DNA of 64,000 nt from Crocosphaera chwakensis CCY0110 (GCF_000169335.1 NZ_AAXW01000013.1:70960-134959); one strand, 5' to 3'. Counted from the stretch's first letter, positions 53,215-62,323 are shown. The notes: generated by a model not told the origin, from the sequence alone. Translations and numbers: made by a program.

Positions 53215-53410
53215 ATAGCATTTCCCATACCCATGAGGTACACTAAGGGAGAAACTATATTATGCGATCGCTTAAAAAATGAGACCTTACTCAATAGACC
53301 TAAGAAATAAGATTATAGAAATTTGGAAAAAAGAGAAAATTTCTATAAGAAAACTAGCTCAACACTTTGGAGTATCGAAAAGTTTTATTCAAAAATTAAT
53401 TAAAAAATAT
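53215..53410 (+). mobile_element. Truncated 5' part of an IS630-family element
   Basis: Begins with the terminal repeat ATAGCATTTCCCATACCCAT-GAGGTAC and holds the first ~44 codons of a transposase (53279-53410; MRPYSIDLRNKIIEIWKKEK). It closely matches the start of the next copy (MKPYSIDFREKIIEVWKKEN), but is cut off at 53410 where the complete element begins. The rest of this copy is not found to the right of the second element. Confidence 0.85.
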
Positions 53411-53475
53411 ATAGCATTTCCCTGACTCATGAGGTACATTATAGATTGTAATATCTATTACTGATGTACTAAAAA

Positions 53476-53841
53476 ATGAAGCCTTATTCTATAGACTTTA
53501 GAGAAAAAATCATAGAAGTGTGGAAAAAAGAAAACCTCTCTATCAGGAATCTAGCTAAGCGTTTTGGAGTAGCGAAAAGCTTTATTCAAAAATTGCTTAA
53601 ACAATATCAACAAACTGGAGATATTAGACCTTTACCGCAAGGAGGAAGCCCATCTCCTAAGCTTAATAGTGAGCAATTGGTTATTTTAGTGGAAATCATG
53701 GAAAAAAATAATGATGCAACTCTCGAAGAATTATGTGAGTTACTCTATAAAGAAACAGGAGTGCAAGTCAAAAAAACCACAATGGGAAGAATCAGCCAAA
53801 GATTGAATTATAGTGTCAAAAAAAACTTTATATGCACCTGA
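53476..53841 (+). CDS. IS630 transposase, first frame (DNA-binding domain)
   Basis: 121 residues with a paired HTH (SIRNLAKRFGVAKSFIQKLL) and a second helical unit (NSEQLVILVEIMEKNNDATL). The frame ends just after a run of eight A at 53818-53825, where it overlaps the second frame by about 29 bp. The full-length enzyme probably arises by frameshifting or transcriptional slippage at the A-run. Confidence 0.88.
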   Translation: MKPYSIDFREKIIEVWKKENLSIRNLAKRFGVAKSFIQKLLKQYQQTGDIRPLPQGGSPSPKLNSEQLVILVEIMEKNNDATLEELCELLYKETGVQVKKTTMGRISQRLNYSVKKNFICT

Positions 53842-54424
53842 AAAAGACAATGAAAAAGTCCATCAAAAAAGAGTGAAGTTTTGGGAAACCATTCGAGATG
53901 TAAAGACAAATAATTTAATTTTTATAGACGAATCAGGAGTGAATTTAGCAATGCTGAGACTATACGCTAGGTCGCTAAAAGGCACGAGAGCTAGGGGAGA
54001 AAAACCCCAGAAGCGAGGCAAAAATATTTCTATTATTAGTGCATTATCCTTAGATAAAGTTCTGGCAACAAAGAATATTTACGGGTCAGTAGACGGAATT
54101 ACATTTGAAGCTTTTATCCTCACAGAATTAGTACCAAAGCTATGGAAAGATGCTTGTGTTGTTATGGATAATGCTAGAATTCATCTGGGAGAAATGGTCA
54201 AAGAATCTATTGAAAAAGTCGGGGCTAATGTAATTTACCTACCTCCTTATTCTCCTGAATTTTCTCCGATTGAAAATTTCTGGTCAAAAGTCAAAGCTAT
54301 TTTGAGAAAAATCAAAGCAAGAAACTATAAAGACCTAATAGAAGGTATTACATCAGCTATGTTACAAGTTACCAAACAAGATATTCGTAACTGGTTTACT
54401 CATTGCTGCTACTGTACCTCATGA
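53813..54424 (+). CDS. IS630 transposase, second frame (DDE catalytic domain)
   Basis: 203 residues containing the catalytic triad: Asp in LIFIDESGVNLAML, Asp in VVMDNARIHLG and Glu in PEFSPIENFWSKVKAIL. It carries the whole RNase H-like domain. The N-terminal GTG (53813) is not a likely real start; the frame is reached from 53476 by a shift at the A8 run (+1 relative to the first frame). C-terminus NWFTHCCYCTS matches the remnant at 14591-14698. Confidence 0.88.
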   Translation: MSKKTLYAPEKDNEKVHQKRVKFWETIRDVKTNNLIFIDESGVNLAMLRLYARSLKGTRARGEKPQKRGKNISIISALSLDKVLATKNIYGSVDGITFEAFILTELVPKLWKDACVVMDNARIHLGEMVKESIEKVGANVIYLPPYSPEFSPIENFWSKVKAILRKIKARNYKDLIEGITSAMLQVTKQDIRNWFTHCCYCTS

Positions 54425-55043
54425 CTATGGGAATTGCTATAAATCCTGGTAAAGTATTTTCTCCTGAGAGAGTTTGAGGATGGTTTAAGATTTCTTTTTC
54501 TTGTCCTAATCGATAGATTTCTACTATTTTTGCTGAGGGTTCAATTAACCACCCTAGTTTAACCCCATTTTCTAAATACTCTTGCATTTTCAATTGTAAA
54601 TCTGAATATCTTTGATTTTTTAGTCTTGGTGCGCGTTCCCTTGCGCCGTGAGACGACGCGGGGTCGCACCGCTCACTGGGACTCACTAATTCTATGACAA
54701 AATCAGGTGAAATAGGAGGAAAACCTTGCTTTTCTTTGAGGGTTAAAGTATTCCAGCGTTCTAATTTTATCCAACTCACATCGGGACTTCTTCTAGCACC
54801 GTTAGGTAAGATAAATAAAGTAGAAGAATCAAAACATTCTCCCGTTCCGTTTTGATCAGTCCATATTCCTATTTGTTGTATTAAACGACGATTTTTTCTC
54901 CCTGCTTCACCCCCCGTCGGACTCATAATAATTAATTCCCCTTCTTGCGTTAACTCCATTCGTACTTGTTGATCAATATTAGCAAGCTGATCAAATTGTT
55001 GCGGCGTTATTTTGAATCCTTTGGGAATGGTTATGGTTTCCAT
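54396..55043 (-). pseudogene. Uma2-family protein, C-terminus replaced by IS630 DNA
   Basis: About 215 residues from the ATG homologous to its paralogue's start (a further ATG at 55055 exists). The Uma2 PD-(D/E)XK-like fold is seen: TPQQFDQLANI, RRSPDVSWIKLERW (catalytic Asp), PDFVIELVSPSE (Glu) and KLGWLIEP. The last native residue is Phe at 54441-54443; the following AIPIVMRYSSSNE comes from the IS630 right end. A GC-rich insert lies at 54612-54671. The gene is thus truncated by 8 residues and may still be functional. Confidence 0.8.
54612..54671. repeat. GC-rich in-frame insert in the first Uma2 gene
   Basis: About 60 bp encoding RCDPASSHGARERAPRLKNQ between SPSE and RYSDLQLKMQEYL. The arms GGTGCG and CGCACC bound a GC-rich core in otherwise AT-rich DNA. 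The same insert sits at the same place in the second Uma2 gene (two base differences nearby). Confidence 0.7.
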
Positions 55044-55155
55044 TTTTTTGCTCAAAATAAGAATCTATCAAAATTATCTTAACAAAAAGTTTTCTCTTTT
55101 TAATCTATCATGTTATGTTATCTTATTAATTATTAATACATTCAAATCAAAATAG

Positions 55156-55452
55156 ATGAAACTAAAAAAAACAATTCGATTAATATTCGGAATTTCTGCT
55201 TTAACAATTACCTTACCATCTTTTACCTTATTTACCTATCATACTCTTTTAGATTGGTATCTTTTGGATAATGTTACTCAGACAATTATGAAAAATAAAG
55301 ATAAAATGAGTGAAAAAGAAATGAATTATTTATTATCTAGAGAATTATCCCATCGTATTAACGTAGCTGCTGCTGGAACATGGACTTTAATGACTGCTAT
55401 TATTGGTTTACAAGCTGTATCTTTAATCACTAAAAATGACAAAGAAAGTTAA
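55156..55452 (+). CDS. Small two-helix membrane protein
   Basis: 98 residues with two membrane helices (about 9-32 and 72-93) separated by a charged loop (KNKDKMSEKEMNYLLSRELS). Located between two Uma2 paralogues on the opposite strand. Function unknown. Confidence 0.55.
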   Translation: MKLKKTIRLIFGISALTITLPSFTLFTYHTLLDWYLLDNVTQTIMKNKDKMSEKEMNYLLSRELSHRINVAAAGTWTLMTAIIGLQAVSLITKNDKES

Positions 55453-55474
55453 ATAAGTTATTAAATTATTGACC

Positions 55475-56104
55475 TTACACAATCTCCCTTAACTCTAACA
55501 TAAACCTAGGTAAAATATTTTCTCCTGATAAAGTTTTAGGCTGGTTTAAAATCTCTTTTTCTTGTCCTAATCGATAAATTTCTACTATTTTTGCTAACGG
55601 TTCAATTAACCAACCTAATTTAACACCATTGTCTAAATATTCTTGCATCTTTAATTGTAAATCAGAATATCTTTGATTTTTTAGTCTTGGTGCGCGTTCC
55701 CTTGCGCCGTGAGACGACGCGGGGTCGCATCGCTCGCTGGGACTCACTAATTCTATGACGAAATCAGGAGAAATAGGAGGAAAACCTTGCTTTTCTTCGA
55801 GAGTTAGACTATTCCAACGTTCTAATTTTATCCAACTTACATCGGGACTTCTTCTTGCACCATTGGGTAAGATAAATAAAGTAGAAGAATCAAAGGCTTT
55901 TCCTAATTTAGTTTGACGATTCCAAATGCCTAAATCCAAATAGAGATTAAAGTTTTTCCCCCCTGCTTCACCCCCCGTCGGACTCATAATAATTAATTCT
56001 CCTTCTTGTGTTAACTCCATTCGGGTGAGTTGTTCAATATTAGCCAGTTGATCAAATTGTTCTGGCGTTATTTTAAATCCATTGGGAATGGTTATGGTTT
56101 CCAT
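55475..56104 (-). CDS. Uma2-family putative restriction-endonuclease-like protein
   Basis: 209 residues, intact. The Uma2 pattern is complete: LANIEQLTRMELTQEGELII, RRSPDVSWIKLERW, PDFVIELVSPSE and KLGWLIEPLAK, ending LPRFMLELREIV. About 85% like the first copy over its shared length, so the two derive from a local duplication. Both carry the 60-bp GC-rich insert, so this arrived before the duplication or was copied with it. Uma2 proteins are abundant in cyanobacteria with no firmly established role. Confidence 0.85.
   Translation of the reverse strand: METITIPNGFKITPEQFDQLANIEQLTRMELTQEGELIIMSPTGGEAGGKNFNLYLDLGIWNRQTKLGKAFDSSTLFILPNGARRSPDVSWIKLERWNSLTLEEKQGFPPISPDFVIELVSPSERCDPASSHGARERAPRLKNQRYSDLQLKMQEYLDNGVKLGWLIEPLAKIVEIYRLGQEKEILNQPKTLSGENILPRFMLELREIV
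55673..55732. repeat. GC-rich in-frame insert in the second Uma2 gene
   Basis: Same 20-codon insert at the same position as in the first Uma2 copy, with few substitutions. Bounded by GGTGCG on one side and a CGCAT/CGCTCG variant on the other. Confidence 0.7.
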
Positions 56105-56173
56105 CTATTTTATCAAAATAGCTATTCTTAATAACTATTTTAACCTAAGTTCAATGCAAGATAATTCATAATT

Positions 56174-57604
56174 TTACTTCATGCGGTTTAATACTTCTAT
56201 TGCATTATTTCGCCATCCATCTTCTCGTTGATAAAGGTCTAAAAACTGAGTTAAATAGGTTTTAGATGATTCATAATCTCCTAATACATATTCTGACATT
56301 CCTGCATGATAAACCGCCATAAAATTGTTAGGCTGATATTTAACAACCAACTCCATAATAGGCCCGGCTGACTTATCGTCTCCTGCATCTGCTACGGGAT
56401 GGCCAATACCAAAAACAATCCCTGCTGCTGTATATTGTTCTTGTAAAGGTAGGTTTTGAATTAACTTATCTGCTTCTTTAATTTTTCCAGCCAACGCATA
56501 ACATCCCGCAGCATAACCAATTCCTTGCATTGTGTTAGGATAAGGTATTTTTTGCATCATTGTCATTACTTCTACCGTGTTACAATGAGGTTTAATTTTT
56601 TTATACCAAACTTGTTCTTTTGAAAGATTGTCAGAAGGAATAGAATAGTTGAGTGAAGGATTATTTTGTGCATTAATAACTGATACGAGATTTTGTATTT
56701 TAACAATAATTCCTATCAAAAGTGTTAAACTTACAAAGGCGATTCCTAATTTAGCCAGAGGAGCAAATAATAAAGGTTTATTGTCAAGTATAATTAATTC
56801 ATTGATATCAAGCGATCGCAATTCTTTCAAAGCCGTTTCTGCATTAAGATAACGATATTTTGGTAGAGGATTAACTAAGGTTTTTAACCAAATTATAAAT
56901 CTAGGGTTTAACTCACTAATTAAATGCTCAAAATTAAAACAATAATTTTCATCAATTAAATTACTAATATTACAAGAAGAGGTTTGAGTTAATAAACAGA
57001 TTAAAGTTGCACCTAAACTGTATAAATCTGATGCTTCTGTTAAGGGACGATTAAATAATTCTTCGGGAGGCATAAAACCAGGCGTTCCAGCAGCAATGGT
57101 ACTATTAGCTAGTTCTCCATCGTTGATTTTTGCTAACCCAAAATCAATTAAATAAGCGTTCAAGTTATCATCTATTAAGATATTTTCTGGTTTAATGTCA
57201 CGATGAATAATAGGCGGATTATGGTTTTGTAAATAGATTAGAATTTCTAAAATAGAAATAGCAATTTTTTTGACTTGTTCAGGATAAAACTTAGATTTAA
57301 CAGCTAGAGAGGGGGCCTTTTTATATTCTTGAACCATACAAAAACCATCCTCAGTTTCAAAAGCAGTAAAATAGTGAGGAATACGAGGATGATTTAAACT
57401 TTTTAAAATATCAATTTCTCTTTCATAAGCTTTATAACTACTCCAACTTGCATTAGTATCCACAAAGCGAAATTGTTTGATTACAACTTTTTGCTGTGTT
57501 TCTAAACATTCCCCTAAATAACTAATTCTTCCCCCTTCTCGGTTACGACCTAATTCATCAGTAATACTGTAGTTATGGTTAGAAAAATTGGGTAAGTTTT
57601 GCAT
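56174..57604 (-). CDS. Ser/Thr protein kinase with membrane helix and TPR-like C-terminus
   Basis: 476 residues from the ATG at 57604; the longer frame to 57745 adds a non-conserved stretch. Kinase domain (about 10-265): VVIKQFRF (Lys), IIHRDIKPENILI (catalytic loop), LIDFGLAK (DFG) and GTPGFMPPEE. A membrane helix (about 280-300) leads to an extracytoplasmic C-terminus with TPR-like helices (GDYESSKTYLTQFLDLYQRE). It is a Hanks-type sensor kinase; signal unknown. Confidence 0.87.
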   Translation of the reverse strand: MQNLPNFSNHNYSITDELGRNREGGRISYLGECLETQQKVVIKQFRFVDTNASWSSYKAYEREIDILKSLNHPRIPHYFTAFETEDGFCMVQEYKKAPSLAVKSKFYPEQVKKIAISILEILIYLQNHNPPIIHRDIKPENILIDDNLNAYLIDFGLAKINDGELANSTIAAGTPGFMPPEELFNRPLTEASDLYSLGATLICLLTQTSSCNISNLIDENYCFNFEHLISELNPRFIIWLKTLVNPLPKYRYLNAETALKELRSLDINELIILDNKPLLFAPLAKLGIAFVSLTLLIGIIVKIQNLVSVINAQNNPSLNYSIPSDNLSKEQVWYKKIKPHCNTVEVMTMMQKIPYPNTMQGIGYAAGCYALAGKIKEADKLIQNLPLQEQYTAAGIVFGIGHPVADAGDDKSAGPIMELVVKYQPNNFMAVYHAGMSEYVLGDYESSKTYLTQFLDLYQREDGWRNNAIEVLNRMK

Positions 57605-57789
57605 ATTATTACCTACATAAATAAACAATAAAGCATAATATCTAGTGTATAACAGAAATAAATTATTATGATTAATTTCTAAAAAAAGATAAATATAAAT
57701 CAGGGAACACTTATTATATTTTTTAATGGCAGACATGGATTGCAAATTTCGTTACAATAACGTCAGAGTTGTTTACTGGAAGAATAACA

Positions 57790-59316
57790 ATGCAAAAGTT
57801 TGATTGGAAAAAATTACAAAATGGTTCAGATATACGAGGCGTTGCCTTAGAGGGGGTAGCTGATGAACCTGTTAATTTGACTCCTGAAGTTGCTAAAATT
57901 TTAGGTCAAGCTTTTACCAGTTGGTTAGGAAAAAAATTAGGAAAACCCCCCTCAGAATTAACCATTTCTTTAGGCAGAGATAGTCGTTTATCGGGGCCTA
58001 CTTTATTATCGTCTGTAACAGAAGGCATTAGTCTCTCAGGAAGTAAGGTTTATGATTTTGATATTGCCTCCACTCCTGCTATGTTTATGAGTACCATTAC
58101 TTCTGAATTAAGTTGTGATGGGGCAATTATGTTAACTGCTAGTCATCTTCCTTTTAATCGTAATGGGTTAAAGTTTTTTACCAAAGAGGGAGGACTCAAT
58201 AAAGGAGATATTACAGATATTTTAAATTTAGCTGAAAATAACAATTTTCCTGTAGCAAAAGAAAAAGGAAGCGTAGAAAAATATGATTTTATTAGTATCT
58301 ATGCTCAAGGTTTAGTTAAAAAAGTTAGAGAAAGTGTGAATCATCCCGATCATTTTGAACAACCCTTACAAGGATTAAAAATAATTGTCGATGCCGGTAA
58401 TGGTGCCGGAGGTTTTTATGCTGAAAAAGTCCTTAAACCCTTGGGTGCAGATACAAAGGGCAGTCAATTTTTAGATCCTAATGGCACATTTCCTAATCAT
58501 ATTCCTAACCCAGAAAATGAAGTGGCAATGCAGTCGATTTGTCAAGCAGTTGTTGATAATAAAGCAGACTTTGGTATTATTTTTGATACAGATGTCGACC
58601 GAGGGGCTGCTGTTGATAGTTCGGGGAAAGAATTGAATCGAAATCGCTTAATTGCCTTAATTTCTGCTATTGTTTTAAAAGAACATCCAGGGTCAACCAT
58701 CGTCACAGATTCTATTACCTCAGATGGTTTAACCACGTTTATCGAAAAAGAATTAAATGGGGTTCATCATCGCTTTAAAAGAGGCTATAAAAATGTTATT
58801 AACGAATCAATTAGATTAAATAATGAAGGACAAGAATCCTGGTTAGCCATTGAAACTTCTGGTCATGGGGCAATGAAAGAAAACTATTTTCTTGATGATG
58901 GGGCTTATTTGGTAACCAAACTATTAATTGAATTAGCTAAATGTAAACAACAAGGGAAAGTGCTAACAAATTTAATTTCTAATTTGAAAGAACCTGAAGA
59001 AAGTCAAGAATTTAGGTTAAAAATTAAAACAGAAAACTTTAAAGACTACGGAAATCAGGTTATAGAAAAATTACAAGAATTTGCAACAACTCAAGAGAAT
59101 TGGCAACTGGTTCCTAATAATTATGAAGGGGTAAGAATTTCTTGTCAATCTAACGACGAAAAGGGCTGGTTATTATTACGTTTGTCTCTTCACGATCCCG
59201 TTATTCCCATTAATATAGAATCCAATATTTCAGGAGGAGTTAAAAATATGGCTACCAAGCTATTGGAATTTTTAAAGGGTTTTGAGGCGTTAGATTTAAC
59301 TACATTTGATGTATAA
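57790..59316 (+). CDS. Phosphomannomutase/phosphoglucomutase
   Basis: 508 residues from the ATG at 57790 (the first ATG at 57769 adds 7 residues). The alpha-D-phosphohexomutase motifs are clear: the phosphoserine loop LTASHLPFNRNGLKFF (about 120-135), Mg-binding DTDVDRG (about 265) and the sugar-binding LAIETSGHGAMKENYF (about 350). It interconverts hexose-6- and hexose-1-phosphates for glycogen or cell-envelope sugars. Confidence 0.9.
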   Translation: MQKFDWKKLQNGSDIRGVALEGVADEPVNLTPEVAKILGQAFTSWLGKKLGKPPSELTISLGRDSRLSGPTLLSSVTEGISLSGSKVYDFDIASTPAMFMSTITSELSCDGAIMLTASHLPFNRNGLKFFTKEGGLNKGDITDILNLAENNNFPVAKEKGSVEKYDFISIYAQGLVKKVRESVNHPDHFEQPLQGLKIIVDAGNGAGGFYAEKVLKPLGADTKGSQFLDPNGTFPNHIPNPENEVAMQSICQAVVDNKADFGIIFDTDVDRGAAVDSSGKELNRNRLIALISAIVLKEHPGSTIVTDSITSDGLTTFIEKELNGVHHRFKRGYKNVINESIRLNNEGQESWLAIETSGHGAMKENYFLDDGAYLVTKLLIELAKCKQQGKVLTNLISNLKEPEESQEFRLKIKTENFKDYGNQVIEKLQEFATTQENWQLVPNNYEGVRISCQSNDEKGWLLLRLSLHDPVIPINIESNISGGVKNMATKLLEFLKGFEALDLTTFDV

Positions 59317-59351
59317 TAATTGCTGCAAATTATTAAAATCGGTGGTTTTGG

Positions 59352-60173
59352 ATGGAAAACGTCAATCTAGAAGCTCTTTTTATTAAATTGCAAGAGTGGG
59401 CAGTCACTTTTGGAATACAATTACTGTCAGCGATTGTTATTCTCATCATTGGTATCCAAGTTGCAAAATTTGCTCGGAAAATAGCAGAAAAAGCCCTCAA
59501 AAAGACTCAAGTGGATGTTACCATTGTGAATTTTCTGGGTAATGTTGTTTATGTCATAGTTATCGCCTTAGTGACTATTGTGGTTTTAGGCCAAATTGGC
59601 GTTAAAACTGCCTCCTTAATTGCTATTTTAGGTTCAGCCGGGATTGCTGTTGGTTTAGCGTTACAAGGCTCATTATCTAATATCGCCTCTGGTATTATGT
59701 TAGTGATCTTTCGCCCTTTTCGTGTAGGAGACTACATCGAAGGAGGAGGAACTGCCGGTATTGTCAAAGAAATCCAGATTTTCAACACTATTTTGACCAG
59801 CCCAGATAACCGTAGAATTTTTGTTCCTAATAGTAAATTTTTTGAGAGTAGTATTACCAATTATTCAGCAGAAGACAGTCGCCGTATTGACTTAGTTTTT
59901 GGCATTGGTTATGACGATGATATTAAACAAGCTAAACAATTATTGTTAGATATTTTAGCAGAAGATTCTCGAATTTTAAGCGATCCTGCCCCAACGGTTG
60001 GACTCTTAGAATTAGCTGATAGTAGTGTTAACTTTGCTGTTCGTCCTTGGGTCAAGCAAGCGGATTTTTGGGACGTTTATTTTAGTTTACAAGAAACCGT
60101 TAAACAGCGATTTGATGAAGCAGGAATTAACATTCCTTTCCCTCAACGAGATATTCATATTCATCAATCTTAA
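59352..60173 (+). CDS. Small mechanosensitive channel (MscS family)
   Basis: 273 residues. Three membrane helices precede the pore-lining TM3 and the beta domain: GSAGIAVGLALQGSLSNIAS (Gly/Ala-rich TM3) and FRPFRVGDYIEGGG. The C-terminal alpha-beta domain ends FPQRDIHIHQS. Of standard size for a minimal MscS. It follows the phosphohexomutase gene by 35 bp and may share its transcript. Confidence 0.92.
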   Translation: MENVNLEALFIKLQEWAVTFGIQLLSAIVILIIGIQVAKFARKIAEKALKKTQVDVTIVNFLGNVVYVIVIALVTIVVLGQIGVKTASLIAILGSAGIAVGLALQGSLSNIASGIMLVIFRPFRVGDYIEGGGTAGIVKEIQIFNTILTSPDNRRIFVPNSKFFESSITNYSAEDSRRIDLVFGIGYDDDIKQAKQLLLDILAEDSRILSDPAPTVGLLELADSSVNFAVRPWVKQADFWDVYFSLQETVKQRFDEAGINIPFPQRDIHIHQS

Positions 60174-60243
60174 ACGGAAACTCTATTCCTAAAAGCAATG
60201 GATGTTAAAATTGACCAAGCGGTAACAGGGAAAAGAAATTAGT

Positions 60244-61353
60244 ATGGATGTTAAAGCGGCCGTCGCCTTTGAAGCTGGAAAAAATCTTAGTATCGAAACA
60301 GTACAATTAGAAGGCCCCAAAGAAGGGGAAGTCTTAGTCGAAATTAAAGCCACAGGGGTTTGCCACACAGATGCTTATACCCTGTCTGGAAAAGATCCAG
60401 AAGGCTTATTTCCTGCGATTTTAGGACACGAAGGGGCTGGTATTGTCGTAGAAGTCGGCCCGGGGGTTAAAAGTCTCAAACAAGGGGATCATGTCATTCC
60501 TCTCTATATTCCCGAATGCCGTCAATGTGAATATTGTTTAAGCTTAAAAACGAATCTTTGTCAAGCAGTACGGGCAACCCAAGGACGAGGTTTAATGCCC
60601 GATGGAAGCAGTCGTTTTTCTTTCGATGGCCGCGAAATCTTTCATTACATGGGAACCTCTACCTTTGCTAACTATACCGTTGTTCCCGAAATTGCTCTAG
60701 CTAAAATACGCAAAGATGCCCCCTTTGATAAGGTTTGTTATATTGGCTGTGGCGTTACCACTGGTATCGGCGCAGTGATTAATACCGCAAAAGTGGAACC
60801 TGGATCAAAAGTGGTTGTTTTTGGCTTGGGTGGTATTGGTTTAAACGTCATTCAAGGAGCGAAAATGGTCGGGGCCGATATGATTATCGGTGTGGATATT
60901 AACCCCAGTAAACGGGAACTGGCCGAAAAGTTTGGCATGACCCATTTTGTCAATCCTAAAGAGGTTGATGGTGATATTGTGGCTTGTTTGGTGGATTTAA
61001 CTAATGGTGGTGCCGACTATAGTTTTGAATGTATTGGTAATGTTCAGGTGATGCGACAGGCATTAGAATGTTGTCATAAAGGATGGGGTGTGGCCACGAT
61101 TATCGGAGTTGCTGGTTCAGGTGAAGAGATTAGCACTCGCCCGTTTCAGTTAGTTACCGGACGGGTTTGGAAAGGGACGGCATTTGGTGGGGCCAGAGGT
61201 CGTACCGATGTTCCGAAAATTGTTGATTGGTATATGGAAGGAAAAATCAATATTGACGATTTAATTACCCATGTGATGCCAGTTGAACAGATTAATGATG
61301 CTTTTGAATTGATGCACCAAGGAAAATCGATTCGTAGCGTGATTACGTTTTGA
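60244..61353 (+). CDS. frmA: Glutathione-dependent formaldehyde dehydrogenase (class III alcohol dehydrogenase)
   Basis: 369 residues. Zinc and NAD motifs: GVCHTDAYTLSG (catalytic Zn), GHEGAGIVVEVG, CRQCEYCLSLKTNLC (structural Zn cysteines) and GLGGIGLNVIQGAK (Rossmann). It oxidises S-hydroxymethylglutathione and reduces S-nitrosoglutathione, so it handles formaldehyde and NO stress. Monocistronic. Confidence 0.95.
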   Translation: MDVKAAVAFEAGKNLSIETVQLEGPKEGEVLVEIKATGVCHTDAYTLSGKDPEGLFPAILGHEGAGIVVEVGPGVKSLKQGDHVIPLYIPECRQCEYCLSLKTNLCQAVRATQGRGLMPDGSSRFSFDGREIFHYMGTSTFANYTVVPEIALAKIRKDAPFDKVCYIGCGVTTGIGAVINTAKVEPGSKVVVFGLGGIGLNVIQGAKMVGADMIIGVDINPSKRELAEKFGMTHFVNPKEVDGDIVACLVDLTNGGADYSFECIGNVQVMRQALECCHKGWGVATIIGVAGSGEEISTRPFQLVTGRVWKGTAFGGARGRTDVPKIVDWYMEGKINIDDLITHVMPVEQINDAFELMHQGKSIRSVITF

Positions 61354-61404
61354 TCAATTAACTAAAGATAAGATCAGAAGAAACGATGGAAGAGAAATTA
61401 AGCT

Positions 61405-61722
61405 ATGGCTAAAGTAACAGATGTCGATATTCAGGTATTGAAAGATTTAATTAATCAGCGATTTGATGAAGTTAAAACAGATAATACTAGATTGTCTGGA
61501 CAGATAGAACAAATGTCTGAAAAAATAATGAATCTAGAAATAGGGCAAGCTAAGATAGAAACTCGGATGGACGAATGGAAAACAGGGATTGATAAAATTC
61601 CTGATTTAGCCGAAAAGGTTGGAGAGTTAAAAAATTGGAGACAGATTGCCCTTGTTATTGTTACAGCAAGTTTCGGCGGATTTATTGGTTGGCTTCTTCG
61701 TTCTGGTAATCGCCCTTTTTGA
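61405..61722 (+). CDS. Coiled-coil protein with C-terminal membrane anchor
   Basis: 105 residues. A long coiled coil (about 10-75; RLSGQIEQMSEKIMNLEIGQ) followed by one membrane helix (about 80-98; ALVIVTASFGGFIGWLL). Similar small anchored coiled-coil proteins are common in cyanobacteria. Function unknown. Confidence 0.65.
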   Translation: MAKVTDVDIQVLKDLINQRFDEVKTDNTRLSGQIEQMSEKIMNLEIGQAKIETRMDEWKTGIDKIPDLAEKVGELKNWRQIALVIVTASFGGFIGWLLRSGNRPF

Positions 61723-61724
61723 AA

Positions 61725-61753
61725 CAGAAAAAAGCCCGCACAAAGCGGACTTT
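61725..61753 (-). terminator. Rho-independent terminator after frr
   Basis: On the minus strand AAAGTCCGC-TTTGT-GCGGGCTTT is followed by TTTCTG. Strong terminator of the pyrH-frr transcript, possibly also used by the plus-strand gene 61405-61722. Confidence 0.85.
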
Positions 61754-61774
61754 AAAAGTATTAAAGTCAATCAT

Positions 61775-62323
61775 TTAGACTGTCATAATATCCTTTTCTT
61801 TCGCTGTTAATAAGTCATCAATTTTCTCAGTAAACTGATCCGTTACTTTTTGAATATCATCTTGTAGACCGCGAGATTCATCCTCAGAAATGTCACTATT
61901 TTTTTCTTGTTTGCGAACATCATCGATCGCATCCCGACGAATATTTCGGATGGCAACTTTACCTTCTTCAGCCATTTTACTAGCTAATTTCACTAAATCT
62001 TTGCGTCGTTCCTCAGTTAAAGGAGGAATATTGAGACGAATGACATTACCATCATTGTTAGGAGTTAATCCTACATCAGACATTTGAATCGCCTTTTCAA
62101 TTTGTCCCATACTCCCCTTATCATAGGGCTGAATCATGATAGTGGTGGCATCTGGGGTGCTGATATTAGCCAACTGATATAAAGGAGTTTCCGTGCCATA
62201 ATACTCCACTGTTACCCGATCCAGGATAGAAGCATTTGCCCTTCCTGTGCGAATGGTATTAAACGATCGCTGAGTAGCCTCAACGGATTTTTGCATATTG
62301 TCTTTCAGGTCATCTAACATCAC
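61775..62323 (-). CDS. frr: Ribosome recycling factor
   Basis: 182 residues of the RRF fold: the opening MMLDDLKDNMQKSVEATQRS, then FNTIRTGRANASILD; the middle VRLNIPPLTEERRKDLVKLA-type stretch is present. It splits post-termination ribosomes with EF-G. The frame begins 14 bases inside the 3' end of pyrH, so translation is coupled. Confidence 0.95.
   Translation of the reverse strand: MMLDDLKDNMQKSVEATQRSFNTIRTGRANASILDRVTVEYYGTETPLYQLANISTPDATTIMIQPYDKGSMGQIEKAIQMSDVGLTPNNDGNVIRLNIPPLTEERRKDLVKLASKMAEEGKVAIRNIRRDAIDDVRKQEKNSDISEDESRGLQDDIQKVTDQFTEKIDDLLTAKEKDIMTV

Larger units (their letters stand above)
53411..54440 (+). mobile_element. Complete IS630-family insertion sequence (about 1.03 kb)
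   Basis: Left end ATAGCATTTCCCTGACTCAT-GAGGTAC and right end, read inverted, ATAGCAATTCCCATAGTCAT-GAGGTAC, form about 27-bp imperfect terminal repeats. A TA dinucleotide flanks both ends, as for IS630 insertion. Two overlapping transposase frames fill the inside. It sits in the truncated copy 53215-53410 and thus in the 3' end of a Uma2 gene. Confidence 0.9.

Noticed and set aside
62310..62323. pyrH-frr overlap as a possible annotation error
   Set aside because: A 14-bp overlap of this kind is consistent with translational coupling, and both proteins are complete.
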